NCBI GenBank assembly: GCA_963811885.1
Contig: CAWETB010000015.1
Span: forward strand, 682,001 to 746,000
DNA: 64,000 nt
DNA from: Gaiellasilicea sp963811885
Lineage (GTDB): Bacteria; Actinomycetota; Thermoleophilia; Gaiellales; Gaiellaceae
Reading direction: 5' to 3'
Position numbers and translations under genes: made by a program. This document shows positions 15,906 through 23,974 of the stretch, piece after piece (position 1 is the first letter of the stretch; each line of letters opens with the position of its first letter). The notes beneath the pieces were generated by a model. The model was not told the DNA's origin. It saw nothing but the letters and a program-made list of their open reading frames with translations, and ran no database searches.

Positions 15906-16664
15906 TCGGCGACCGCGCTTTCGCCGAGGTAGGCGGAGGTGACGTCGAGGTTGGCCCGGATCTCGGCCGGCGTTCCCTCCGCCAGCGTCCGGCCCTGGTC
16001 GAGCACGTGGATCCGGTCGCAGACCCCCATCACGAGCGCCATGTTGTGATCGATCAGGAGCACGCCCGCGTTGAAGTCCTCTCCGATCGACCGGACGAGC
16101 TGCGCGAGCTCCTCGACCTCCGCCTCCGGTATGCCCGCCCCTGGCTCGTCGAGCAGGACGAACGCCGGCTCGGTTGCGAGCGCGCGGGCAACGCCGAGGA
16201 GGCGTTCGTGGCCGTGGGCCAGCTCGCCGGCCATCGCGTCCCCGTCGAGGCCGAGCCGCTGCGTCAGCTCGCTCGACCGCGCACGAGCGGTGCCCGGGCC
16301 TGCTCCCGAGCCGAGAGCCGCCACCTCGATGTTCTCGCGAACGGTGAGCCCTCGGAACGAGCGGCTGTGCTGGAACGTGCGCGCGATCCCGGCGCGGGCG
16401 CGCCGGTGCGGGCTCCAGCCGGTCACCTCCCGCTCGCCCAGCTCGACGCTCCCCGAGGTCGGGCGTGTCGAACCCCGTCAGGACGTTGACGAGCGTCGAC
16501 TTGCCGGCGCCGTTCGGCCCGATCAGACCGACGACCTCGCGCCGGTCCAGCTCGAGCGTGACGCCGTCGAGCGCCTGCACGCCCGTGAAGGACCGCGAGA
16601 CGGAGGAGGCCCGGAGTGTTCCGCCGGGCCTCCTCGTCGCTGCTGCTGTTGCTTCGTCCGCCAA
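15902..16664 (-). CDS. livG: ABC transporter ATP-binding protein (LivG), one frameshift
   Basis: About 253 aa. Walker A (GLIGPNGAGKSTLVNVLTGF) is in the first frame. The rest, from TSGSVELGEREVTGWSP, is in another after an extra base near 16460. LivG-type features follow: GIARTFQHSRSFRGLTVREN, then AHGHERLLGVARAL (an unusual HGHERLL replaces the common signature LSGGQQRRL), Walker B PAFVLLDEPGAGI and the H-loop LLIDHNM. It starts at TTG 16664, 3 bp after the binding-protein stop. Confidence 0.88.
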
Positions 16665-16667
16665 GGT

Positions 16668-17858
16668 CTAGATCTTCGGAACGACCTTGGCGGTCACGGC
16701 GCCGACGTAGCGCGCCTTGTTGTTCTGGATCTTGATCACGCGGTACTGGCGCCCGAAGACGCTGTGGAACTGCGGCGAGAAGCTGACGAGCCCGGAGAGG
16801 GTCGGCACCTTCTTGAACTTCTCCATCGTCGCCGCCAGCGTGGCGCCGTTCGTCGAGCCGCCCGAGCGGCGAATCGCCGTCGCGACGCCGTCCACGGCTG
16901 CGGAGCCCGTGACGAAACCGCCGGTGAACGCCTTCAGCTTCTTCGCGAGCGCCCGCACGGCCTTGTTCGGGTCGTCCCCGAACGCGGACGCGTACGTGAC
17001 CGCGTAGTAGTCGGTCACCTGCGGGTTCCCGGCCACCCAGTACGTGCCGTCGCCGGCCCACGAGTTGAGGATCGGCGTCTTGTTCCCGAGCGAGCGGATC
17101 CCCTTCACGAGCGCCGGCAGCTCGCCGAACGCGGTCGAGGTGACGATCACGTCCGCCTTGCGGGCGTTGAGGCGGCTGACCGCCGCGTTGACGTTGTTCG
17201 CCCCGGTCGCGTAGCTCTCACGGCCGGCGATCTTGCCGCCGAGCTGCGTGAAGCGCTTCTCGAACGCCTGGACGACGTTCTTGAAGTAGACGAGGAGCGT
17301 GTTCGTCGCCAGGTTCGCGGTCCGCCAGCCCTTCCGGTAGGCGTACTCCGCCATCGCGGAGCCCTCGTCCTGGGCGACGTTGCCGAAGCTGAACGCCAGC
17401 TTGCCCGCCGCGCCGAACCGCTTCGGCCCCATCTGGTCGGTGCCGATGCAGGGGGCGATCGTCAGCTTGCCCGCCTTCAGCGACTCCTGGACGACCGGCG
17501 TCGCGTAGTCGACGTCGCAGGTCGTGAAGATGACGTTCGCACCCTTGCCGAGCAGGCTTGCCGCACACGACTTCGCCTTCGCGGCGTTGTTGTTGTTCGT
17601 GTCGCAGGTGTCGATCCGCAGCGGCCGGCCCATGACACCGCCCTTGGCGTTGATCAGGTTGACCCGTACCTTCGCCGCTGCGAGCGCCGGCCCGTCGAAC
17701 GGGGCCATGTTCCCCTTGCTGTCGAACGCCCAGCCGATCACGATCGGCGCCTGCGCGTTCGTCTTCGACGCGCCGACACCCGCCCCGACCGCGGCGACCG
17801 CGAGCGCGAGTACTGCCAGCAGCGCCCCGAAGGCGCCCCATCGCTTCCCTGCCGTCAT
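16668..17858 (-). CDS. Substrate-binding protein of the Liv-type ABC transporter
   Basis: 396 aa. An N-terminal signal segment (ALLAVLALAVAAVGAGVGA) is followed by a type 1 periplasmic-binding fold (APIVIGWAFDSKGNMAPFDG; INAKGGVMGRPLRID; FTTCDVDYATPVVQ). No lipobox Cys is obvious at the cleavage region, so anchoring is uncertain. It has three Cys in the first lobe. The ATG at 17858 overlaps the upstream reductase stop by 4 bp and is preceded by GGGAGGCAGG. It delivers the unknown substrate to LivHMFG. Confidence 0.9.
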   Translation of the reverse strand: MTAGKRWGAFGALLAVLALAVAAVGAGVGASKTNAQAPIVIGWAFDSKGNMAPFDGPALAAAKVRVNLINAKGGVMGRPLRIDTCDTNNNNAAKAKSCAASLLGKGANVIFTTCDVDYATPVVQESLKAGKLTIAPCIGTDQMGPKRFGAAGKLAFSFGNVAQDEGSAMAEYAYRKGWRTANLATNTLLVYFKNVVQAFEKRFTQLGGKIAGRESYATGANNVNAAVSRLNARKADVIVTSTAFGELPALVKGIRSLGNKTPILNSWAGDGTYWVAGNPQVTDYYAVTYASAFGDDPNKAVRALAKKLKAFTGGFVTGSAAVDGVATAIRRSGGSTNGATLAATMEKFKKVPTLSGLVSFSPQFHSVFGRQYRVIKIQNNKARYVGAVTAKVVPKI

Positions 17859-18799
17859 TCCTGCCTCCCTTTGGATTCCCGGTAGCTGTCTTCTTTCGCC
17901 TTGATCAGGCGGTAGAGCGTTGTATGCAGCGGCACCGGCACGCCGAGCCGCTCTGCCTCGCGGACGAGCGAGCCGGTGATCAGCTCGATCTCCGTCGGGC
18001 GGTGCGCCTCGACGTCCTCGAGCATGGACGGGTAGTGCGCGCTCCCCCGCTGGGTCGCGTGCACGTTCATCTCCCACGGGTCCTCGTGCAGCTCGATGCC
18101 CGCCGCCGCAGCGACGGCCTTGCCCTCGTCCATCAGCGCGTGGACGAGGTGGCCGAGGTCTGAGTACTGCTCCTCGGCCGCGAAATGCGGGTCGTGCGGC
18201 AGCCCGGTCAGCGCGGCGACGGCGTTCACGGTCGCGTTGAAGATCAGCTTCGACCACTGCGCCGGCTTCAGATCCGGGAAGGCACGCGCTTTCAGCCCCG
18301 AGCGCTGGATCAGCTCGGCCAGCTCCTCGACCCGCTCGTAGGCGATCCCGTTGTACGGGCCGAGCCAGGTCTCGGTGTCGAGGATGTACTCGATGTGCGT
18401 GTCGTCGTGCCGCGTGCCGCTCATGAAGGTGACGCCGGAGACGAGCGGCCAGTCGCCGTGCCGGCGGACGATCTGCTCGGCCCCGAGCCCGTTCTGGACG
18501 GTGACGACCATCGCGTCGGGGAAGTGGCCCGCGAGCGCACCTGCCGCCGCGTCGAGCGCGGTTCCCTTGGTCGCGACGATCGCGACGTCGACCTCCGGCA
18601 GCTTCGACGCGTCGTCGGTCGCATGCACGCGGCCGGTGAACTCGGCCCGGCCGCTCACCTCGAGGCCCTGCTCCTCGAGAGCGCGGGCGTGCTCCGGCCG
18701 TCGCGTCAGCACCCAGACGTCGGCGACGCGGCTCAGATGAGCCGCGTAGAGGCTGCCGATGGCGCCGCCGCCGACGACACAGACCCGCTCGATGCTCAC
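17855..18799 (-). CDS. Ketopantoate reductase-family oxidoreductase 2
   Basis: 314 aa, a paralogue of the protein at 12358. The Rossmann motif is VCVVGGGAIGSLYAAHLS. VATKGTALDAAAG, VQNGLGAEQI, KLIFNATVNAVAALTGLPHD and SMLEDVEAHRPTEIELI match the first copy position by position. Two copies flanking the transporter genes suggest two sequential or stereospecific 2-oxo-acid reductions in one pathway. GTG 18799 overlaps the LLM gene stop by 4 bp. Confidence 0.87.
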   Translation of the reverse strand: MSIERVCVVGGGAIGSLYAAHLSRVADVWVLTRRPEHARALEEQGLEVSGRAEFTGRVHATDDASKLPEVDVAIVATKGTALDAAAGALAGHFPDAMVVTVQNGLGAEQIVRRHGDWPLVSGVTFMSGTRHDDTHIEYILDTETWLGPYNGIAYERVEELAELIQRSGLKARAFPDLKPAQWSKLIFNATVNAVAALTGLPHDPHFAAEEQYSDLGHLVHALMDEGKAVAAAAGIELHEDPWEMNVHATQRGSAHYPSMLEDVEAHRPTEIELITGSLVREAERLGVPVPLHTTLYRLIKAKEDSYRESKGRQE

Positions 18800-19881
18800 G
18801 AAGCCGCGCCCACCGCCTCCCGCTCGGACGCCTGGAAGTGCGGCATCACCGTCGACGCGAACAGCTCCTGGGCCTTGATCGCCTGCCAGTGCTCGGCGCC
18901 GCCGGCGTTGACCGTGATCGAGACCTCGGTCAGACCGGCGCAGAGCTCCTTCACCGCCTCGATCCGCTCGATCACGTCCGCAGGCGTGCCGACCCAGACG
19001 ATGTCCCCGTCGATCATCGCGTCGTACGGCGTCTGCGCCAGCTTCTCGAGGATGCCGGCGGTGTAGAAGCCGTAGCCCGCCGCGTTCAGCTCGTCCGCCG
19101 GCGGCGGGTCGTACTCCGTCAGCGGCGAGGCGTTCCCCTGCAGGAAGCCGACCATCCACTTCTCGGCCTCGCGCTTCGCGACCTCACGGTCCTCGTCGAT
19201 GTAGCAGGCGTGGATCCAGACGATGTCGGGCTCGGTGCCGTGCTCGGCGCACTTCGCCCGGTAGAGATCGAGCTGCTCGGCGAGGGCGGCGTACGGCAGC
19301 AGCGGCGGCACGACGACGGCCCAGCCGCGCTCCGCCGCGAGCTCGTAGGTGCGGTCGGACGTGCCGCCGAGAAAGACGCGGAACTTCCGGTCCGGCCGCG
19401 GCACGATCCCCGAGTCGGCGACCTGGAAGTGCTTGCCGTCGTAGGAGAAGCGCTCGTTCTCGAGCGCCGTGAAGAGGAGCTCGACCGACTCCTCGTAGCG
19501 CTCGCGCGACTCGGGCGTGAGGGCGATACCGGCCTTCGGCGGCATCCAGCCGTGACCGCGGCCGACGCCGAACTCGTAGCGGCCGTCGAGGAGGATGTCC
19601 GCGACCGCGATCTCGGAGGCCAGCACGACCGGGTTGTGGTACGGCATCGAGTGGAGCAGCGTGCGGAAGTTGATCCGCTTCGTCTTCTGCGCCGCCGCCG
19701 CGAACAGCGCCAGCGGGCTGGCGGAGATCGAGAACTTGGGGAAGAAGAAGTGCTCGATCACGGCGTAGGCGTCGTAGCCGAGCCGGTCCGCGTTCTGGAT
19801 CTGCTCGAGCACCTCGCCGTAGAGCTGCGCAGCGGACTTCCCGGGCCAGCTCTGAATCTCCGAGTAGAGGCTGAACTTCAC
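18796..19881 (-). CDS. LLM-class flavin-dependent oxidoreductase 1
   Basis: 361 aa with the bacterial-luciferase-like TIM barrel: DAYAVIEHFFFPKFSISASPL, then GRYEFGVGRGHGWMPPKAG, and PRPDRKFRVFLGGTSD in the C-terminal half. Members use FMN or F420 for monooxygenation or hydride transfer. It is the first gene of a ten-gene minus-strand operon running to 10923. GTG 19881 has AAAGGGGTG upstream and a TGACATGTC palindrome 18 bp before the start. Confidence 0.88.
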   Translation of the reverse strand: MKFSLYSEIQSWPGKSAAQLYGEVLEQIQNADRLGYDAYAVIEHFFFPKFSISASPLALFAAAAQKTKRINFRTLLHSMPYHNPVVLASEIAVADILLDGRYEFGVGRGHGWMPPKAGIALTPESRERYEESVELLFTALENERFSYDGKHFQVADSGIVPRPDRKFRVFLGGTSDRTYELAAERGWAVVVPPLLPYAALAEQLDLYRAKCAEHGTEPDIVWIHACYIDEDREVAKREAEKWMVGFLQGNASPLTEYDPPPADELNAAGYGFYTAGILEKLAQTPYDAMIDGDIVWVGTPADVIERIEAVKELCAGLTEVSITVNAGGAEHWQAIKAQELFASTVMPHFQASEREAVGAAS

Positions 19882-19898
19882 CCTCGCACCCCTTTCAG

Positions 19899-19946
19899 TG
19901 ACATGTCTGGACTCCGCGACGAGTATCCCGCGGCCGTGTCATGTCA
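19899..19946 (-). promoter_or_regulatory. Two TGACATGTCA-like operator half-palindromes upstream of the LLM/transporter operon
   Basis: TGACATGTCT at 19899-19908 (9 of 10 positions of the palindrome TGACATGTCA) and TGTCATGTCA at 19937-19946, centres 38 bp apart. The same palindrome occurs perfectly at 33095-33104 at the head of the molybdenum-hydroxylase operon. A GntR- or MarR-type dimer could bind here; no regulator gene lies in the locus. Confidence 0.5.
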
Positions 19947-19959
19947 GTCAATGGCCATC

Positions 19960-20363
19960 TCAGTCAATGCCGATGACGGCCGTGCATTCGACCTCGATCA
20001 GCAATCCCGGCACGGCGAGGCCCGTGACCCCGACGATCGTCTGCGCAGGATGCTCGGCCCCGCCGGTGACCTCGTCGATCGCCGCCGTGATCGTCTCGTA
20101 CTCGGTCGGGTGGAGCGTGTAGACCGTCCGGCGGACGACGTCATCCCACGACGCCCCGGCGGCCGTGAGCGCCGCCTCGACGTTTCGCATCGCCGCGCGC
20201 GTCTGCTCGCCGAGATCATCGCCGCCGACGATTCCGAACTCGCGGTCGAGCGCGACCTGGCCGCGAGGTGGACGACTCGTGTCCCCTCGGCAACCGCGAC
20301 GTGGCTGAACCCGGGCGCCGGGTGGAGCTCCGGCGGGTTGATGAGCTGCCGGTGATGTGACAT
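19960..20363 (-). CDS. RidA-family protein (Rid/YjgF), one frameshift
   Basis: About 133 aa. The N-terminus (MSHHRQLINPPELHPAPGFS) and GTRVVHLA are in one frame. GQVALDREFGIVGGDDLGEQ through VYTLHPTEYETITAAIDE and TGLAVPGLLIEVECTAVI are in the next, so one base is missing near 20265. RidA relatives hydrolyse reactive enamine/imine intermediates. The family Arg expected before the C-terminal E is replaced in this region (VPGLLIEVE), so the activity may differ. ATG 20363 overlaps the upstream gene by 1 bp. Confidence 0.8.
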
Positions 20364-21535
20364 CAGGCTCCTTTCGTGACGATGGTGCGGAACTCGGCGT
20401 CCGTGACGAGGCGCCGCTCGCGCGCGCCGAGCTCCTTGACCGCTGCCAGCAGCTCGGCATGGCGGTCGGCTGGGATGTCGAGCCCGAGCTCCTCCGCCTT
20501 CAGCCTGATCGAGTCGATCCCGCTCTTCTTGCCGAGCACGATCCGCCGCTCGGCGCCGACGAGCCCCGAGGCGTAGGGCTCGATCGCGGGCGGATCGTGG
20601 AACTGGCTCGCGACCGCGCCGCTCTCGCGGGTGAAGAGGTTCTCGCCCGTGACCGGCGTCCACGGCGCGAGCTCGTAGCCCGAGCGCTCGCGCACGAGCG
20701 CGGCGAGCTCGCGCGCCTTGCCCAGGTCGAGCCGGGTCGGGATCCCGTAGAGCGCCTCGAGCGCCAGCGCCACCTCGACCAGGTTCGCGTTCCCGGCCCG
20801 CTCCCCCATCCCGTTCACCGTCCCCTGCACCCAGCTCGCGCCGGCCTGGACCGCGGCCACGGCCGCGGCCGTCGCGAGCCCGAAGTCGTCGTGGCCGTGC
20901 CAGTGGACGGGGACGTCGAGCCAGTCGACGGCCTGGCCGACCAGGTACGCCGCCCCCTCGGGCGTCGCGATCCCGATCGTGTCGACGACGGCCACCTCCT
21001 GCGCGCCCGCCTCGACCGCGGCCTCGTAGGCGCGGCGGAAGAACTCCAGCCCCGCGCGCGAGCCGTCGACGCCGAAGAACGCGACCGTGATCCCCTCGCC
21101 GGCCGCGAACGAGACCGCCTTGCGGATCCGGCCGAGCATGTCGTCGTGCGAGACGCCGAGCGCGGCCAGCTTCGCGTCCGAGATCGGGCTCTCGATCACG
21201 GCCGCCCTGACGCCGAGCCCGACGAGCTGCTCGACGTCCGCCTGCACCGCACGCGCGAAGCCCCAGATCTCGGCGCGCAGGCCGGCGTCGGCGATGCGCC
21301 GGATCGCCTCCTCGTCGTCGGCCGAGACGCGCGCGAACCCCGCCTCGATCCGGTCGACTCCGGCGTCGTCGAGCGCCCGTGCGATCGCGAGCTTGTCGTC
21401 CGGCGAGAGCACGACGCCCACGGTCTGCTCGCCGTCGCGCAGCGTCGTGTCGTAGAGGCCGACGGTGTCGTGCGACTGCGGCTCGAGCGCGAGGCGGTTG
21501 AGATCGCCGGTCCAGACCTGCTCGCGGTCGATCAT
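20363..21535 (-). CDS. HMG-CoA lyase/isopropylmalate synthase-family (DRE-TIM) enzyme
   Basis: 390 aa. The DRE-TIM catalytic motif GLYDTTLRDGEQTVGV is present. The metal His pair is in VPVHWHGHDDFGLATAAA, and the loop GTVNGMGERAGNANLVE is typical of homocitrate and isopropylmalate synthases. The C-terminus has a DmpG/communication-like region but no full LeuA allosteric domain. It would condense or cleave an acyl-CoA with a 2-oxo acid. A role in the local catabolic route (a retro-aldol step) fits better than leucine synthesis. It overlaps its neighbours by 4 bp and 1 bp. Confidence 0.85.
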   Translation of the reverse strand: MIDREQVWTGDLNRLALEPQSHDTVGLYDTTLRDGEQTVGVVLSPDDKLAIARALDDAGVDRIEAGFARVSADDEEAIRRIADAGLRAEIWGFARAVQADVEQLVGLGVRAAVIESPISDAKLAALGVSHDDMLGRIRKAVSFAAGEGITVAFFGVDGSRAGLEFFRRAYEAAVEAGAQEVAVVDTIGIATPEGAAYLVGQAVDWLDVPVHWHGHDDFGLATAAAVAAVQAGASWVQGTVNGMGERAGNANLVEVALALEALYGIPTRLDLGKARELAALVRERSGYELAPWTPVTGENLFTRESGAVASQFHDPPAIEPYASGLVGAERRIVLGKKSGIDSIRLKAEELGLDIPADRHAELLAAVKELGARERRLVTDAEFRTIVTKGA

Positions 21536-22695
21536 GCGGCCCTCACGATCCCGTCGGGGAAGCGGCAGAGGCGCTCCGCCCCACCTTCGGCGATGAGGAA
21601 GTTGTCCTCGACGCGGAGGCCGCCGCCTTCCGGCCAGTACACCCCGGGCTCGATCGCCAGCACCATGCCGGCCTCGATCGTGCCACCCCCGGCCTGGTGC
21701 GCATAGGGCGGCTCGTGCGCGCGGGCGCCGACGCCGTGGCAGATCGGATGGCTCGGCTGCCCCGGATAGCCGATCTCGGCCAGGCCCTCGCGGATCGTCC
21801 GGTCGAGCTCGGCGAGACTCGCTCCCGGCCGGGCGAAGTCGATCGCGGCGCCGTAGACGCCCATCAGCCCCTGCTCGAGCTCGGCGTAGCGGGGCTCGAG
21901 CTCGCCCGGAACGAGGTTCTTCGTGTGGTCGCACCAGTAGCCGTCGGCGCAGACCCAGATCTCGAAGAGCGTCGGCTCGCGCTCCTGGATCTCGCGGCTG
22001 CCGGTGGCCGTGAAGGTGCGGATGCCCGGGCCTGACCACACCAGCGAGAAGCCGTGCGCGAGCTCGACCTTCCCCTCCTCGAAGCCGGTGCCGTGATCGT
22101 GCACCCAGCCGTTCCAGAGCGCGCCGACCTCGCTCTCGCGCATCCCCGGCCGGATCAGCCCCTGGACGTGCTCCATCGCGCCGGCCGCGATCTCGTTCGC
22201 GAGCCGCATCCGCGCGACCTCCTGCTCGGTCTTGATCGCGCGCGCGCTCGCCAGCAGCGGCGTCGCGTCGGCGGCCTCGGGGAACGCGTCGAACCAGGCC
22301 TTCGGGAAGGTCGTCGGCTCCCCGACCATCCGGTCGGCCGCCTGCGTGCCGAGGCTGAGCTCGATCCCGACGCGCTCGTACTCGGACGAGAGCTGCCGGG
22401 CGAGGTCGAGCGCGCGGAGCCCCGGCGGGCGCGGGTCGCTCTCGTCGTAGCCGTGGAAGAGCCGCACCTCGGTCGTCCACGCCGTGCGGTCGGCGTCCGC
22501 CTCCGAGGCCTCGAGGCAGACGAGCACCGGATCGCCCTCACGCGGGAAGACGACCGCGTCGTACCCCTTCATCCCCCAGAAGTTCGTCAGGTAGAGGACG
22601 TTGTCGGGCGCGCGGACGACGAGCGCGTCGAGCTCCTGCTCGGCCATCAGCTCGCGCACGCGGCCGAGCTTGGCGTCGTCGCGCGGCCAGCTCAT
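21532..22695 (-). CDS. M24-family Xaa-Pro aminopeptidase-like metallohydrolase
   Basis: 387 aa: creatinase N-domain (LDALVVRAPDNVLYLTNFWGMKG), then an M24 domain. Metal positions are largely kept: Asp in CADGYWCDHT, His in ICHGVGARAHEPP, Glu in VLAIEPGVYW and Glu in GLRVEDNFLI. The first Asp ligand aligns with Glu (FEIWVC). Unlike the M24 protein at 11300, it should bind metal and may cleave a peptide-like or amide bond. ATG 22695 is chosen for the homologous start; the longer frame runs through the palindromes upstream. It heads a three-gene operon. Confidence 0.87.
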   Translation of the reverse strand: MSWPRDDAKLGRVRELMAEQELDALVVRAPDNVLYLTNFWGMKGYDAVVFPREGDPVLVCLEASEADADRTAWTTEVRLFHGYDESDPRPPGLRALDLARQLSSEYERVGIELSLGTQAADRMVGEPTTFPKAWFDAFPEAADATPLLASARAIKTEQEVARMRLANEIAAGAMEHVQGLIRPGMRESEVGALWNGWVHDHGTGFEEGKVELAHGFSLVWSGPGIRTFTATGSREIQEREPTLFEIWVCADGYWCDHTKNLVPGELEPRYAELEQGLMGVYGAAIDFARPGASLAELDRTIREGLAEIGYPGQPSHPICHGVGARAHEPPYAHQAGGGTIEAGMVLAIEPGVYWPEGGGLRVEDNFLIAEGGAERLCRFPDGIVRAA

Positions 22696-22713
22696 GCCGC
22701 ACCTCAGGGGACT

Positions 22714-22732
22714 TTGTGTTTCTGAAACACAA
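22714..22732. promoter_or_regulatory. Operator-like palindrome 1 (TTGTGTTTC-T-GAAACACAA)
   Basis: Perfect 9+1+9 palindrome 19 bp upstream of the M24 gene start at 22695. It is the same sequence as palindrome 2, 70 bp away centre to centre. Two spaced copies before a promoter suggest a TetR- or LacI-like operator pair. Confidence 0.6.
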
Positions 22733-22780
22733 GCCCCTTTTCGCGGTGGTCGAACCCGCATGGTTACGCGGGGCGACTCG

Positions 22781-22805
22781 AGCTTGTGTTTCAGAAACAC
22801 AAGCT
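22781..22805. promoter_or_regulatory. Operator-like palindrome 2 (AGCTTGTGTTTC-A-GAAACACAAGCT)
   Basis: Perfect 12+1+12 palindrome touching the stop codon of the VOC gene (22805). It could double as that gene's transcription terminator, though no T tract follows. The inner 19 bp match palindrome 1 except for the central base. Confidence 0.6.
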
Positions 22806-23167
22806 CACTCGGCCTTCGCACCGATGTGGACGAGGTGGCCGTTCGGGTCGACGAACGTGCACATCCGCTCGCCCCACGGCTGGTCGGTCGGCGGGAGGAC
22901 CTCCGTCGCGCCGGCGGCGCGGAGATCCGCCGCGGCGGCGTCGACGTCGTCGGCGTAGATCCAGAGCGCGACGTCGTGCGTCTCGCCGTCGGCTCGCCGG
23001 CCGATGCCGATGCCGTACGGCTCCAGGGAGAGAAAGACGAACTCGACGCCGTGCTCGTCCTCGTTGCGGTAGGCCTCCTCGAAGCCGAGCGTCGAGCAGT
23101 AGAACGCGCTCGCCTGCTCGACGTCGTCGACCATGAGGATCGGGAACGCCTCCCGGAACGCGGTCAC
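22805..23167 (-). CDS. VOC-family protein
   Basis: 120 aa. The VOC fold is seen in AFPILMVDDVEQASAFYCST, DVALWIYADDVDAAAADLRA and MCTFVDPNGHLVHIG; the final His/Glu positions would bind a metal. It has a GTG start overlapping the MBL-hydrolase stop by 4 bp. It is the last gene of the operon that starts at 33100. A lyase, epimerase or ring-cleavage role is possible. Confidence 0.83.
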   Translation of the reverse strand: MTAFREAFPILMVDDVEQASAFYCSTLGFEEAYRNEDEHGVEFVFLSLEPYGIGIGRRADGETHDVALWIYADDVDAAAADLRAAGATEVLPPTDQPWGERMCTFVDPNGHLVHIGAKAE

Positions 23168-23964
23168 GCGGGCTCCCAGACGATGCGTTCGTCGCGGGTG
23201 ACCACGCGGCCGACGCCTCCCGCCGGGTAGTGGCCGCAGACCGTGAGCACGTCACGGTCGACGAGCTCGGGCAGAGAGCGCGCGCCGCGTCGCCGCGCAC
23301 GCGGCCGGATCACCGTCCGAGACGTAGACGGCGTCGGGCTCGTGCAGCAGCATCGGGTGGACGGCCGCGTCCGCGATCAACACCGCCTCGCGAGCCGCCC
23401 GACGCGATCCGCAGCCCCATGTGCCCCGGGAAGTGCCCCGGCAGCTCGAAGGCGGTCACGCCGTCCGCGAGCTCGGTCTCGCCGCCGATCTCCTCGAAGT
23501 CGACCGACGGCGATCGTGCGGGCGACGTGCGGCCTGTCGGTCGTGCGCGCGAAGGCGACGCCGTCGCGGTGCGCCACGTAGCGCGCGTTCGGAAAGACGA
23601 GCTCGCCGTTCCGATCCGTGTTCCAGCCGACGTGATCGACGTGCAGGTGCGTCAGGAAGACGATGTCGATCCCGTCCGGCGCGACGCCCGCCTCGGCGAG
23701 CGCGGGCAGCAGTCCCTCCTCCCACTCCGGCGTCCAGCCCCACAGACCCGCCGGGCCGACGCCGGTGTCGACGAGGACGGTCGTGCCGCCGGAGCGAAGC
23801 AGGTACGACGTGCAGCGTGATGCGCCATTGCGAGCCGTCGAACGCTCCGGATAGAGCGTCCTGTACGGCTCCCAGTCGTCGAAGCCCGGGTAGAGCACGT
23901 CCAGCTCCCCGAGCAGCCCGACGGCGTCGACGAGCGGGACGAGCTCGACCGAGCCGACTACCAA
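23164..23964 (-). CDS. Metallo-beta-lactamase-fold hydrolase (three frameshifts)
   Basis: About 265 aa once frames are joined. The first frame has TTVLVDTGVGPAGLWGW and the metal motif LTHLHVDHVGWN. After an extra base near 23515 comes FEEIGGETELADGVTAFELP and GHFPGHMGLRIASGG. After another near 23403, EAVLIADAAVHPMLLHEPDAVYVSDGD. After a third near 23290, LVDRDVLTVCGHYPAGGVGRVV. The HxHxDH, GHFPGH and IADAAVHP sequence resembles lactonase/AttM-type enzymes, so it may open a lactone or ester. A TTG start at 23964 follows the FAH stop by 10 bp. Confidence 0.8.
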
Positions 23965-23974
23965 CGCGCCCCGC

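Noticed and set aside
20351..20363. TGATGTGACATCA palindrome at the RidA start.
   Set aside because: It lies within an overlapping gene pair inside an operon and differs from the TGACATGTCA type; probably chance.
22714..22805. Open frames running through the GTGTTTC palindromes (for example the long N-terminal extension of the M24 protein).
   Set aside because: The frames arise from the palindrome sequence itself; homology begins at ATG 22695.
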